A stretch of DNA of 64,000 nucleotides from Protea cynaroides (GCA_028583415.1 CM053269.1:31500254-31564253); one strand, 5' to 3'. Shown: positions 49,024 through 62,534, counted from the stretch's first letter. The notes: a model not told the origin generated them from the sequence alone. Translations and numbers: made by a program.

Positions 49024-52000
49024 AATTGAGAGATGGGTGAGGCACCTTACTAACCAATATCTTGTTTGGCATCCAATAACTTGGGTTCTTACGTTTTTCA
49101 GTGTCTCATGCATGGTAAGTTTGGGTATGGCAAAAATTTGGATATGGGTACGTAAGGGAATTAAACAGATACAAACTTCAATACGGCGACCAATTATCTG
49201 GTTTTAAAAAACACATCTGACGTTAATATGATAAGTGTTTAATACGGTAGTCTGTTGAAAATCGGGATTAAAAATACGGGCATATATACTCTTATAAAAT
49301 AGACATCTACAGAATGGAAACCTTAGGTTATAATCCACTTATGTTGTAATTATAATGTAGGGTTGTGATTTAATCCACTCACTAAACCTACCGAAATTGT
49401 TGAAATAGCTATATGAGGTTTCAAGTTCAATCCAAATGAGAGTGAAAATAGCTGCATATGCCTTAAAAGTGAAAGCAATTGAGCAACCACCGGATCAGTT
49501 GGATCAGTTCTCAAGGAGATGTGGTACAATGGTAGTAATGAAGGTTGTGGATGCAAGAATGTAATCATCAAATAAATACCAATTAGAAACTTAAGATATA
49601 ACAGAGACATTCACACAAACACAATAGGAGCAAAGTCACAGAACGAACAATTTGTTTATTAAAGTTCAACAGATCCTAAAAAGGGCCGGGCTTCCCACTG
49701 TCATTTCCATTATCTTTTGCGTTTTAATCAAATGAGGCCGGTGAAAAGAGAGAAGAAAAGAAAATTGGGAAGCAAGCTTGCATTGTCATTTCCATTACAG
49801 TGGCAAGTATGGTTGCAAAAGAGTACATAAAGAAAGGATGTACGGTTCAGCATTAGTTTTATATTAATTTTAAGTAGAAGTAGAACTGTGGGAATGTTGT
49901 AATATACGCACCACAACCATCATCTAGAGAGATCAACATGAGATATAAAAATTGTAAATAAAGACAAAAGTGACTTACTCAAATACTCCAGTTATGTATC
50001 CATGAACCCACCAAAATAGGCATCAAACTAATCATCATACTGATGTACCACATGTGGTTAATCAATGGTAGGGTTGAGTTATATTTAAGATAAAACAATC
50101 CTCAAAAATCAGAAAGTGTTGCACTTACTTTCATGGTTACTTAGAGATTTAAAAAGCCATGCTCAATAGGTAAGTCAACACTAGTGGGATTGTCAAACTA
50201 AGTTGTTGTTATGTTGTATGTAATAGGTTAAACCTTCCCTATTTATAGGAGTAGTAAGAGACCACCAATGGTTGTCTCCAAAGATACCCAAACATCATGT
50301 TTTTACCAATGGACATGTCACCAATAGTTACACCTATTTAATCACGTCTATTGATCATTTAGGTGCCTATTGGACAACTTTTTAGGCAGACTTTTATACT
50401 ATGCCATGAATATCAATATAAATCCATTTTGCCTACCATAACTAAGTCCAAGTGTATAGGTATTGCCAACTATTAGTCAATTTTGACCTAGTCTAGCCTA
50501 CTCTCTTAAACCACCTATCTTAATCCATTAGCAAACACTGTTAGGCATTAAATTCGGCAGGTTGTTGAAGAAGTGGGGCCTATTTATCATGTGGGATCAT
50601 CTCAATTGTTATGCCGAAATGAAAATTTGCCACACCCCCTGTAGTATAGCTTAATCTCACACACCTGCCTTAGTTTGCAATAATATCCCTAACATGCCCT
50701 ACTCTTGAAAATATGGATCAGTCAAACCCCCTCCCTTAATTATTGTCCATAACTGATGACGTATCACCATCTCAAATTCGTAAATGATAAAACTACCCCC
50801 ATCTATAATTTACACTTTTAATTTTAAAAAACTTAAAATTTTATTTATTTCATAATAGATATTAGGTTTTCACAAAAAAGGGTTTCACCATCGTCTCAAG
50901 TTTCTCCGTTTACCATTGTCGATAGACGTGGCCCGAGAAGATGACCGGAATCATCCGCCGCGAGTCTCCAATCTCTCCCGCCACTGAGTAATCCCCACCT
51001 CAGATGTCGGGACCCATTATTGAGATAGATCTGGGACAACTTATTCCTGTGTCGGAGTTTAATAATCTTTGAAGATTATTAATCATATTACGTTGATTTG
51101 AGGGCAGATATGACTTTGGCTGGCTTTGACGGTTTTAGGATTCAGCAATCAAATTAGAGTATTTTGTTCCTTGGAGAAGGTTCTGAAGATGGGAAGGGTA
51201 AATTATAGACGCTGTAGTTGTCATTAACGAATTTGGGATGATGACACGTCATTGGTTATGGACAATAATGTTTGATTGATCCATATTTTCAAAAGTAAGG
51301 GGTGTAAAGGATATCATCGCAAACAAAGGCTGGTGAGTGAAATTAAGCAATACGTTTGAAATGGTTATGGGCATTTGCATCAAAGGCCTTTGAACACACT
51401 GGTAAGGAATGATATGATCCAAATTAGTGGATTTAGAATACCAAAGATGGACCACAAATAGTTAGAAAGAAGTGGTGAGAAAGAGATATGAATGGCCTGG
51501 GGTTGACAACAAATATTTCCTTATATAGAGTTGGAAGAGTGGAACATGATTTGGGTAACCATTGGAAGAGTGGAACATGATTTGTGTAACCAAGCCCATT
51601 CGAATGCAAAAAGGATTAGTTGACTATGATTTTATCCAATCTGCAGATTTAGTTGACTTAAGTACGGATAAAACTAATCTGCTTGATCTGTAAGTCTGAA
51701 CCAAACACTGATCCTGTAACAAAATTGAGCTGCATTCAGCAACAAAGACATTGCATCTTCAACCAAGATTACTAGCACAATGCACATATTAAATGGTGTA
51801 TATAATACATATAGAAATAACAGAACCAGGATTCTTGCCAAATAAAATTGTACCCAGTATTCTTGCCTAGAAAATTGTAGTCAGGATTTACTTTACAACC
51901 ATACATCATACAACAAAATTGACAAATTTCAATTACCTTACCATGATAAGTGTTCAGATGAAGGATACCAAGAGTAACAAATTATTGGACTCTGGAAGCA

Positions 52001-52090
52001 TGGCCCCTTTACTTCTCTTTGGGTAAAACTTGGTTCAAACTTGCAACCACAAAGTTGCAGTCATGGGCTTGACCTTGATGGGTGACATGA
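49024..52090. other. Intergenic region between the convergent genes
   Basis: AT-rich, without a supported gene. A GC-richer patch at 50,880-51,060 gives no convincing exon. It contains a LINE remnant near 51,465. Confidence 0.55.
51465..51600 (+). mobile_element. LINE 3'-end remnant with 31-bp tandem duplication
   Basis: The stretch GAGAAAGAGATATGAATGGC...GACAACAAATATTTCC matches the EVVRKDM block at 39,355 at DNA level. It is followed by two copies of TTGGAAGAGTGGAACATGAT, 31 bp apart (51,531 and 51,562). Confidence 0.45.
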
Positions 52091-54705
52091 CTAAAGTGCA
52101 GAGTGCGACACTCTTTCGGGAACAAAGATGTACATCTGACAATCATGAGATTCAACTGTACTGCTGAATAATGCTACCACATTTCCTGATAAATCTTCAT
52201 GCTGGCAATAAGCAATCAACATAATAAGTGATGTATGTAAGGGAAATCCAATCGTTCATGTTATTAAACCTAATAGATTGTTCTATGTAGTCTGAAAAAT
52301 ATTATGCAGATTGAGGGCTAGAGATTGCAGTTATCAAGCTAACCCAATTGGTTTTTAATTTGCACAAAATTCTGGCTCTGTTAAGATTTGGTTTGATGCA
52401 TTTGATATTTTGCGTTAGGTATCTGACTGATACGCCAAAAGCTCCAAAACTGATGGAACGCGATAAATCAGGCCATTTAACCCATCCCATACTAATTTGG
52501 TCCAATCTAACACCCATACACTAGATTGGGCCCCTTTAGGCACGTAACATTTTGCATGGGTTTGTCTACATGTTCCAGGTTGAATTCAGCTATCTGACTT
52601 GATCAAGGGTACCCAGCCTACTGCGTTTGATATTTTGCTTGGGTTCATTTACAAGTTCCAGTTTTAACTTCAACTATCTGCCTTGATCTAGGGCTAACAA
52701 CCCAGCCTACTGGAAACAACCCCCTGGTCTTACGTCTCCAAGATTTAGTTTGGAGGTTTCACCTGCCAGTCAAGTCTGCACCTAAATAACATGTATTACC
52801 CTAAACTGACTGGGCCTAGCATCCCACATGCAGGTCTTAGTACCAGGCTAGCAGCACTTTGGTGGCTTTTCTACCAGAATATATTCCAGATCAAATGCTA
52901 CAAAAGGCATCGCTTCTGATATCCAAGGTTAATGAGAAGCTAAGCAATCAGTCCAAGAAAAACTCCAAAACTCCACAACGAACGTTAACAATAACCTTGT
53001 TTGGTTGGTTTTTGCATTGGGACCAGGAAAATTACAACTGTAACAATAACCTTTGTTGGGTTGGTTTTTGTGTTAGGACCAGGAAAATTAACTAGTTGAG
53101 CTTTGACAATCGTTCAGGGAATTGCACAACACACAATTAGTGTTCTGTCACTTTGTTATGTTTTTTAAGGCTTTGAAAATAAATAATGATAAAAGTATAT
53201 ACATGTATGGGTTCCAATGCTTATCCATAATTTGTCTGTGTTCTATGCATCATTGAGGTATGCATGCATGCATATGGACTAACCTTCCACAAATCTCTAA
53301 CAGAAACAGCAATGGTTTGATTGAGGCCTAATACTTCCCATTTGGCAGTGATGGTGACAGCTTTTGAACATCGGTTCCAAAGGGCAACTACCAAACGATT
53401 TCCGGAGAGAGGACCTGCCCATACCTGGAACAATCGCAAAATTCTATAAGTAAACTTTTACAAGTATCTCTTCATTATTTCATACATTTTGAAACAATGT
53501 TAGGATGCTCATAATATAAATACTTGGCTAAGCTAACATGGTCAAACTGATTTTACACCCATTGATAGCTTCTTCATTCACTTTACCAAATGAAAAACTC
53601 AGAGAATAATGCACCTCTGGTCAGGGATTGAAGAATATTTGGGGTGAACAATAAGCTATGATATCACAGAGATAGCTTCTCATTGACTTAGAGAAGAGTT
53701 TCCATCTATGGTCATAGTTAAGGAATGTGAAGTGTGAACAACATAATATTATAATAGCTCAGAAAAATTTAACTGCAAGCCCAAGGATCCATAAGCAAAG
53801 GTTGAGAAAACTTGTAACTATTTTAAAGACGCTTAAAAGCAGTACCGAACCTGATCGCAATTGTCTTCTCCTTCAACTGAAACTTTTCGCCCTTGAACCC
53901 CGAGTGGATCTGTAGAGTACAGCAAAAAAAAATAAAAAATTAATAAACACGGCTTAGCTCCCTGACAAACACGCTGGAGCAACTAATTAACAAGTAACAT
54001 ATGACAAATTTACCATCAGAGTCTAAAAAATTTATTAAAGCATAAGTGTCTTGCTTCTAGAGAACATGCCACAGGGTGAGAAGTAAGCAAACAAGGGTGG
54101 AGAAATACTAGCAAGGACACCTTTTCATCTCTAGTAACACATGCAGAAGAGTTCTGGGAAACCCAAGATTTAGGTCATACTAAATCTTTACTCCACACCC
54201 CCCCCCCAAAAAAAAGGGAGAAATATCATAGTCCGGCTACATACCTTGGTTTACAGCAATGACCTCCTTATTGCTTAGAATCTCCATTGTTTCAGCAGTC
54301 ATGTTCCTTACATCACAACCTACCAGAAGAGGAGCCTGCAACATGCACACAATCAGCACAGGAAACTACAGGTCATCCAAGAAAACCCCCTCTCCTTTTG
54401 CACAAAGCAATTTGGCTGGGGCTTATTACATCATAGTGTTAATAGGACCATGCATAGCTTAGGCCTTCTTTCAAAAGAAGTTGAGACAGAACTAAGATGA
54501 CTCTAGGGGAGGTGGTGAGAAAAGACATGCATAGCTTAGGCCTTCTTTCAAGTATGACCTCAAAGAGTTGATTGGAGGGCAAGAATCTATGTAACCGACC
54601 CAATTTAGTTCGTATTAGAGCTTTGTTGTTATTGATAGTGCTAATAGGACCACAGCCACAGGGTGAGTTAAGTGTAAGAATAAGAGGTCAATTTATTTAT
54701 GAGAG

Positions 54706-54792
<87 letters not shown>

Positions 54793-56899
54793 GACTTGGC
54801 TTAGAGATTTTAGATAAAAAAAATTAAGGGAAAATCTTGTTGTAACCAAAGTTAGTGAAAAAGTTGTAACTTTATTTTTTTGCCCTTTATTATAACACTT
54901 TTTTCAATAAGGGTAAAATTGGGTCATTTCAAATGTGTACTCCAAAAAAGTGCAAGGCAATGACAGCTCTTGAAAATGACATAATGGTAAGCCACTTTCA
55001 AATTATTTTTGAAAACCTTTTTTTACCCCCTACTTAAAGTACTTTTGGGAATAAGAATAGGGGCAATCAAAAGATGCATAAAAAATTAATCGTTTCTACA
55101 TAAGTTAATCTAGATAAGAGAGAAAATAAGGTACTACCGTACTAAGGTCCAAGAGTTAACTTCTAGCGTGTGCAAATGAAAGAATATAAAGCAAAAGGCT
55201 GAAACGTAGAAGGTGAGCACCTTCATCAAAGCCCAGATACTGAAATGTGCACGGTATTCCTGATAGGTCATGCCTCCATTGCCAACTTCCAGCATATCTG
55301 GGTCTGCTCGGAAAGGTGATGAGATGATGGGTTAGCAAGTTTATCGGTCCCGCAATCCTTGTAGCAACAAGACACTGTTAAATAGGAAAGATATCAATTA
55401 ACAAAAACAAAATTCAAGCCGCTACTAAGATCTCATACTTACCATTCCATCCACCAGGTCCAGCATAGGCAGCCCACTTGTCATTCAAGTCAGCAATTGT
55501 GGTCATGCTTACCAATTAAGAAGCAAGAACAATCAATATGACAAAACAAAACTAGAAAATTTCAAGAAATCATATACATGCAAGAAAACACTACGCAGAT
55601 GTTCCTAGATTTAAGAACTATGCTCCCTACTCTGCTGCAGGTTCCATTCAATCTGGACATTTTATTTAGATGCCATACGTTAGAGATTTAAACCAAAAGA
55701 ACAAAGTGAAGGAATGATTGTAGATATCCAAAATACCAGTTTCTCAGTAGCTGGAAATTCATTTTCGTTTTCTTTTAAATGAAATAATGAATACTCTGTT
55801 TTCTTATCAAAACATAGTCTAGGAGACAATGCACGTTAGATTTCTAGGATTATTGAACCCCGCTTTTCTTCCCATGAGATCTCTGCCATGTAGCCCATCA
55901 AGTGGTTGATTCAAGATTTCAAGAGAGTGAATTTTCCAGTTGCAACCATGAAGGTCAGAGTTCAAATTTCAAACCTCGCCCATGAATCTTTTATGTCCTC
56001 TGTTGTTCGCCAGCTGTTTCCAACTCCGCCTGCCCATAGGGCAGGGTCATCAACACCCCTGAGAAAATTTAATGCTTTGAAATTCCACAGATTGAAATTG
56101 AAAATGGAAGAAAACACATCAATAACCTTGATTACCATTCACAAACTGAGTAGAAAATCGTGCGGCCACTTGCATTTAGAGCATCACGCATTGGAGGATA
56201 GCTGGAAATAAGGAGGCATAATTCATACAAGTTTGAGAACTGCTTCTTTTTTCCAAGAAAACTAAATGAAACAAACATGGGATGAGCTTAAACCGTTTCT
56301 TTGGTTCGATTCCAAGGTTGTAACAGTTGTCATACTTCAAATAGTCTATACCCTGAATGCCACAACACAAAATATAATTTGGAAAGTAAAAAGATACTAA
56401 AGGAAATAAAATAAGACAAAGAGATAAGTAGAAATTTAAACCTTCATTCTAAAAATAATCCCAAAGTCCAAACCTCGTTTTCCAAAAAAAAAAAAAAGTT
56501 GCTTTATTGATTAAAGGTAAGATATTCCATGTCTCAGTTTTATGAGGGAAAAAAAAAAAAACAGAAACCTTACCCAAGATGCAAACAGATCTGCATCAGC
56601 TTTTTCGAAGAAAAGGGATCCAGGTCGAATTTGACAGGTAAAAGCCCTAAAAGTTTCAGGGTAAGTTGATCAACATACATTCATAGAAGACTCAATTATG
56701 ATGGTCAAATGATTTCATTGTTCTTTGTTTTCTTTTAACTTTTGACTCTATTCTAAGGTATAAGCTACCATCCAAGATCATAAAAGTTATCCTACCCAGC
56801 ATCAGAATAAATACCAAGCTTGAGGCCCTTCTTGTGTACATAGTCAGCTAGAGCTTTGATTCCTGATGGAAAAATCTCTGGATCAGGTACCAAATCACC
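52091..56899 (-). CDS. Alpha-galactosidase (GH27), 3' eleven exons; N-terminus not found
   Basis: Exons in transcript order: 56,899-56,796; 56,646-56,574; 56,352-56,294; 56,201-56,136; 56,058-55,975; 55,507-55,443; 55,303-55,221; 54,335-54,245; 53,909-53,851; 53,424-53,284; 52,201-52,091. Phases agree; 936 nt, 311 residues plus TAG at 52,091-52,093. The enzyme removes terminal alpha-galactose from raffinose sugars, galactomannan or glycolipids, in wall or vacuole. The barrel shows FPSGIKALADYVHKKGLKLG, the nucleophile in YLKYDNCYN, CEW, and the acid/base region NSWRTTEDIKDSW, then GPGGWNDPDMLEVGNGGMT. The C-terminal beta domain begins at VWAGPLSGNRL. Plant GH27 enzymes have about 400 residues, so roughly 100 N-terminal residues (signal peptide and first strands) are missing, upstream of a transposon-filled intron. 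Confidence 0.9.
54451..54640 (+). mobile_element. LINE 3'-end remnant in an alpha-galactosidase intron
   Basis: The frame EVVRKDMHSLGL (from about 54,509) is the LINE C-terminal block, and the tail AGAGCTTTGTTGTTATTG is its usual TTG-rich end. ATGCATAGCTTAGGCCTTCT occurs twice, near 54,452 and 54,527. Confidence 0.55.
54709..54789. repeat. (AT)n microsatellite, about 80 bp
   Basis: About 40 uninterrupted TA units in an alpha-galactosidase intron. Confidence 0.95.
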
Positions 56900-56960
56900 C
56901 TGCAAAACAAACAAGCCATTAAGAGCATGTACAAATAACTGTGACAACTTTTTCTTTTTT

Positions 56961-57110
56961 GTCGACGCAAGCTCTGATACCATGTTGGAAAAAAATATAA
57001 GACAAATCAAGGGGAAGAGAGATATCACAGGAGCTGAACAGAATCACCTCTCCCCTGATCGTCAGAATTTATTAACTCAGCAAAGAAAAAATACACCAGA
57101 ACCGTAGCTG
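56961..57110 (-). mobile_element. Truncated copia LTR end with primer-binding site, antisense
   Basis: On the minus strand TTTTTTTCCAACA is followed by TGGTATCAGAGC (56,971-56,982), an exact initiator-Met primer site. It resembles the LTR/primer junction at 24,121-24,133. Only the LTR end and a few leader bases remain, just upstream of the first visible alpha-galactosidase exon. Confidence 0.6.
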
Positions 57111-57204
57111 GTATGTTTTTAAAGTTTTTCTTTGGCAGTCCAAGTTTTTTTTCTTTCTTGTGGCAGAACCAGGGATGTTTTTCTCTTATTACTCCTTATT
57201 GTTC

Positions 57205-57740
57205 CAGATCGAGTTTAGTTGATAAAAACTCATTGAGATCGGTACTACCCATATTGGATTATTCTATCGGTTTCTCCTTATTGTCTTTAACAATTACATG
57301 TTATTGCTATTGCCTTTATTTTCTCTCTATTCATACAGTAGAACAGATTCTGGTTTATATTCGATTCCCTTTGCTGTCTCGATCGAGCTCAACTCATAAG
57401 AACTCAGATCTAGTTTTCTTTCACTGAGGAATCGATACTGCTTTCACCTTTTTTTTTCTCGATTCTATTTGCTGTAAAGATCGAGTTCAGGTTATAAGAA
57501 CTCTGATCTATTTTTTTGGAGTCGATATTGGGTTTTTTTTTTTTCTGTTTGATTCTACTTATTTTACAGATCGAGTCTAAATTATAAAGACTCAAATCTG
57601 AATTTATTTATCAGAATCAATTACTTTAGTTTGTTATCGAATCTCATTGCTGTTCAGATTGAGTTTGGATCATAAAAAATAAAAATAAATAAAAAATAAA
57701 AAATAAAAACTCAGATCTGGTTTTTGAGATCGATATCTTT
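57205..57740. repeat. Array of about five hairpin-forming repeats in the copia leader
   Basis: Units begin near 57,205, 57,379, 57,478, 57,568 and 57,656, at 88-99 bp for the last ones. Each holds AGATCGAGTTC-like and GAACTCAGATCT-like arms around about 8 bases, followed by ATCGATA and T-rich spacer with GATTCTA. Confidence 0.75.
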
Positions 57741-57759
57741 ACATCGGTGTGTAGTCATC

Positions 57760-58592
57760 ATGAATGAGCCCAAGACTGCTGTGGACTCTGTCCAAGTATA
57801 GGTAACCTCTATTAAATTAAATGGATCAGGAAACTACCTTCTAGGGAAGCAAGCTATCACAATCTACTCTACAGCACGTGATAAATTGAGTTTCTTGAAA
57901 GATGATCCCCCTGATTCTAAAGCTTCAAATTATGCTACATCGGCTCATGATAATGCTCTGTTATGGTGTGGTTTTTTAATAGTATGGAACCTTCTATTGC
58001 TGCTAATGTTATGTTCCACACTACTGCCAAGGGTGTTTGGAATGATCTACAGGAGAGTTACGCTCAAGATACAAATCCATCCCATGTTTATAACTTATAT
58101 GGTCGTCTAGTCAATTGCAGACAAGGTGAGAAGTCAACTGCAGAATTTTATAGCATTCTAAAAGGTATAATGGAGGAGTTAAATCTTTATCAGCCGTTTA
58201 CAACAGATCTTCCGACCCTAAAAGCTCAAAGGGCGGAATTTCAACTCGCTATATTTATTGCTGGCCTCAGCCTTGAATTACAACCACTTAAAAATCAACT
58301 TTTAGCCGGTGATAAAATTCCTACCTCGAATGAGGCTTTTTGCAGGGTTCAACGACTTGTCGATCCCTCATCCTCCAAGTTACATAGCTCCCCTTCCACT
58401 GACAACTCGGCTCTCCTAGCCTTTGGTGCTGGTCGTGGTCGTGGTCGTAGTGGCCGTGGCTCAGATAGAATTTGCTCCCATTGTGATAAACTTAATCATA
58501 TAGTTGATCGTTGTTGGGTATTACATGATACCTCTCCAGTAGGGTGCTACATCTACCCTTCTAGTTGCAAGTGCAACTCAATCTGCTGGTGA
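57760..58592 (+). pseudogene. copia gag with zinc knuckle
   Basis: ATG at 57,760, a TAG about 16 codons in, and a frameshift near 57,970. The core reads IKLNGSGNYLLG, AKGVWNDLQESYAQDTNPS, YSILKGIMEELNLYQPF, FIAGLSLELQPLKNQLLAG, then a Gly/Arg-rich tract and the zinc knuckle CSHCDKLNHIVDRC, which has the proper C-x2-C-x4-H-x4-C spacing. Confidence 0.82.
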
Positions 58593-58699
58593 CACATCTA
58601 CTGCAGCTACTACTGCTGAGGGAACATCCTCGTTTGTTACTATTTCTAAAGACGATTTTCATGCCGTACTCAACTGTCTTAAACAGCTTGATACTCAAG

Positions 58700-59970
58700 G
58701 TTCATCTTTCACTTCCGCTGCCACCTTGGCTCATTCAGGTACAGCCACCTTACTTGCATCCTCGGCTAATAGCCATTGGACTATTGACTTCGGTACCTCA
58801 TCACATATGATGGATAAGGCCTCAATATTTTCTACCTTTAATTTGACTGACAAACCCACTTATGTTCATTTTGCTGATGGATCCCAAACCCTAGGGGTTG
58901 GGACAGGTGATGTACCCCTTTCTCCCACTCTCTCATTATCGTTTGTCCTCCACGTTCCTCACTTATCTTTAAACTTATTATCTGTCAGTTCTTTGGCTAA
59001 AACCATTAACTGTTCTATCACCTTTTATCCCACTTGTTGTGTTTTTTAGGATTTTTAGACCAAGAAGATGCTTGGTGGAGGACATGAGAAGGACGGACTG
59101 TACTATCTGGACCACATACCATCTTCCGTTGCTGCCCTTACTACAACTACCGGTGTTTCTCCTCTCCAATGGCATGTTTGCTTGGGTCATTTATCCCCGC
59201 ACAAATTACGGATCATGGTTACTACGTGCAAGTCTATTACTACCCTTGAGTGCGAAGCCTGCCAATTGGGCAAACACCACCGTACCTCATACCCTCCTCG
59301 TGTTGTGTCCAGGAGTCCTACCCTTTTTTCTTTAGTTCATTTGGATATTTGGGGACCTATTAAAGTACAGAATCGTGCTGGTTTTTCTTACTTTGTTACC
59401 TTTGTGGATGACTTTTCTTGGACAACTTGGTTATATTTGTTAAAGGACCGTTCAGATTTTCTTTCTATTTTCGTCAGTTTTATCTTGAAATTAAAACTCA
59501 ATATGACATTAATATTAAAGTATTTCGGTCTGCTAATGCTCTTGAATATACCCAATCTGCTATCTCTCAATTTTGTGCTTCCAATGGGATTATTCACCAA
59601 ACTAGTTGCTCCTATACCCCTCAACAAAATAGGGTAGCTGAACGTAAAAACCGCCACTTGTTAGAGGTTGCCCGTTTCCTTCTTTTACATATGCATATGC
59701 CTCATTATTTCTGGGATGATGCTATTTTAATGGCTGCTACTTAAATAATCGCATGCCCTCCTCTGTGCTTCAGGACCAGTCGCCTATATCACTGGTCTAC
59801 CTATCATCTCCACTATTTGCCTTACCCCCTAGAGCCTTTAGAAGCACTTATTTTGTCCATGACCTTCAGCAGGGCCTTGATAAATTATCTCCTCGAGCAG
59901 TTAAATGTATTTCCATTGGTTACTCTCATACTCAGAAAGGGTACAGGTGTTATGATCCTCATATCAGATG
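58700..59970 (+). pseudogene. copia protease and integrase
   Basis: The protease motif is WTIDFGTSSHM (usual DSGAS altered). The pre-integrase domain has LQWHVCLGHLSPHKL and CEACQLGKHH. The integrase has LVHLDIWGP with the first Asp, but the second is lost (FRSANALEY, Asp to Ala), and the Glu is kept in QQNRVAERKN. Frame changes occur near 59,040, 59,430 and 59,745. The C-terminal part ends with TQKGYRCYD. Confidence 0.8.
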
Positions 59971-60210
59971 AGTCCTTGTTAGTGCTGATGTTACATTCTT
60001 TGAGAATACTCCATATTTTCCGGTTCCGGATCCGAGTCCAGCGATTCCGGCCCTCATACCATTTCCTGATGAGGACGTCTCCTCTATTCCACCACCGGCT
60101 CTAGCTCCACTGCAACTGTATCAACTGCGTCTTCGTACGACAACTCCATCCCCCTCCTCATCATCCTTGTCTGAAGATCTTCCCGTAGCTCTCCGCAAAG
60201 GTACGCGCTC

Positions 60211-61562
60211 TTGTACTTTACCCCACAAGTACCATATCCTATTACTCAATTTGTGACTACTTCCCCTCTCCCATCCCCTCATCCATCCTTTGCCTTAGCC
60301 TTGGCCCATACTGACATTCCCAAGTCTTATATTGAGGCTTTATCCCGTCCTGAATGGAAGGACGCTATGGATGTCGAGATGGATGCACTTACTTCTCGTC
60401 AAACTTCGTCCCTTGTTGATTTACCTATGGGTAAGGAGGTGGTCCGTTGCAGATGGCTCTTTACTATTAAATACCTTCCTGATAGGTCTGTAGAACGCCT
60501 AAAGGCACGCTTGGTGGTCAAGGGCTTCAAGCAAACATATGGGGTCGATTATTTTGAGACTTTTTCTCCTATGGCTCGGCTCAATTATGTTCGTCTACTT
60601 ATCTCCTTGGCTGTAAATCTTGATTGGCCTTTATTTCAGTTGGATATCAAGAATGCGTTCTTCTATGACGATCTCCATGAAGAAGTCTATATGGAACAAC
60701 CTCTGGGGTATGTTGCTTAAGGGGGGATTCATGCCAACAAAGCCTGCAAACTTCATAAAACTATATATGACTTCAAGCAATCTCCTCGTGCAGTTTGATA
60801 AATTTACCAAGATTATGGTTTCCTGTGAGTTTCAAACTTGCTATTCGGATCACTCTGTGTTTGTACGTCGTTGTAATTCCAAGGTGGTTATCTTTGTGGT
60901 ACATGTAGATGACCTTATTATTTCAGGAGATGATGTTACAAGTATTAATGAAACAAAATTTTATCTCCATTAACACTTCCAAACGAAGGATTTGGAGGCT
61001 CTCAGATATTTTCTTGGCATTGAAGTGGTTCGTACCTCATAAGGTATCAGTCTCTCTCAGCGCAAATATGTTATTAATTTGCTTACTGAAACTGGGATGC
61101 TTGGATGCAAACCCATTGATGTCCCTATGGATCCTCATCTCAAATTAGCAACATGTGAGAGTGCTGCATATAGTGATGCTCATCAGTATCGCCAACTTAT
61201 TGGCAAGCTCATCTACTTGAATATTAGTACGCCTGATATCTCCTATATTGTTGGAGTACTCAATCAGTTTATGCAAACTCCTAAACAAGTTTATTGGGAT
61301 GCCGCATGCCGGTTATTGCGGTATCTAAAGGGGGCTCCTGGCAAAGGATTATTTTATCAATCACATCAGAATATTGAGTTATGTGGTTATTCTGATGTTG
61401 ATTGGGCTGGTGCTGATGATGATCGCCGATCTATTACGGGTTATTGCACCATTATTGGTGGGAACCTTATTATATGGCGTAATAAGAAGCAAACTATTGT
61501 TGCTAGATCAAGTGTTGAAGCTAAGTATCGTACTATGGCTCAGACCACTGATGAGTTACTAT
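60211..61562 (+). pseudogene. copia reverse transcriptase and RNase H, interrupted
   Basis: RT motifs: WKDAMDVEMDALTSRQTSS, GVDYFETFSPMARLNYVRL, LDIKNAFFYDDLHEEVYMEQ, a TAA at 60,718-60,720, then HKTIYDFKQSP and the catalytic box as VHVDDLII (Tyr to His). RNase H: SDVDWAGADDDRRSITGYC and SSVEAKYRTMAQTTDELL, where element D is inserted; the domain picks up after it with IKSILGELG (63,376-63,404). Confidence 0.82.
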
Positions 61563-62500
61563 TAAGGAATCAAGTATCGACACGATACGTACCGTATCGG
61601 CCGATACGTATTAGTATCGACACTAGTCGATACGATACCAGTCGATTCGTCTCTTCATTTTTAAAAAAGTATAGTATCGAGCATATCAAGCCGTAACGAA
61701 CCGATACGGCTCGATACGCTGGATACGCACTGATACACTTGATACGCACCGATACGCATTGATACGGCTCGATACGCATCGATACACTTTAATTTTGATT
61801 TTTTTTTTTAAAAGAAGAAAAACCAACCTGTATCAATCAGTATCGAACCGTATCGATAGTATCGGATACGGTTCGATACTGGTCGATACTGGTCGATACA
61901 GCCTTTTAAGTGTCGAGCAGTATCGATACTACTAAAAAAAACCCTGTTCATATTTTTTCAAAAGCCGACAACCATTAAAGCTTCAATACTCCTCTGCAAC
62001 TTGATTTTTTTTTCCAAAAAACCTTAGGGCTTTGATTCTTAGCCTTAAAACGACTAGGAAGGTAACATCAAACTGCGTTTTTGTGAGGATTAGAGCCTGA
62101 AATCATCTCTTCAAGCTCCAAGGGCGGAAAACCCTAAAGGTATGAATTTCAACTTCAATTTTTTTTATAATAAATCAATTTTTGTGTTGTTTCTTCTCAT
62201 GAATCAATGAACTATGGTCCTATTTGATGAATGCATGTTACGTGCATGGATTTAAACACTGATTTGAGGTTTCATTTGAGGAATTTTGGAAGAACAGAAG
62301 AAATTTACAAAAAAAAATTTCCAAAAATTAATCATTTCCTCTTCTACTATTTATATAAGATGTGTAGACTACTGATCTACCATCTTTGCTTCTCAGTTAT
62401 AATTTTCGAGTTTATTTTTTATTTTTTTTATTTTCTGGTTAAAAAAATAGAAATATAATTCAGATAACACTATTTTTTTTTTCATGTAAAATTTGACTAT

Positions 62501-62534
<34 letters not shown>

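Noticed and set aside
50880..51060. GC-richer patch that might be an exon between the two genes
   Set aside because: All frames contain stops, and no splice-bounded, family-like peptide is visible.
54572..54817. 81-codon open frame with an Ile-Tyr repeat
   Set aside because: It is a translation of the (AT)n microsatellite.
57205..57740. CRISPR-like array of short spaced repeats
   Set aside because: The units are degenerate, vary in spacing, and lie in a plant retrotransposon leader with no cas genes. It is a tandem leader repeat.
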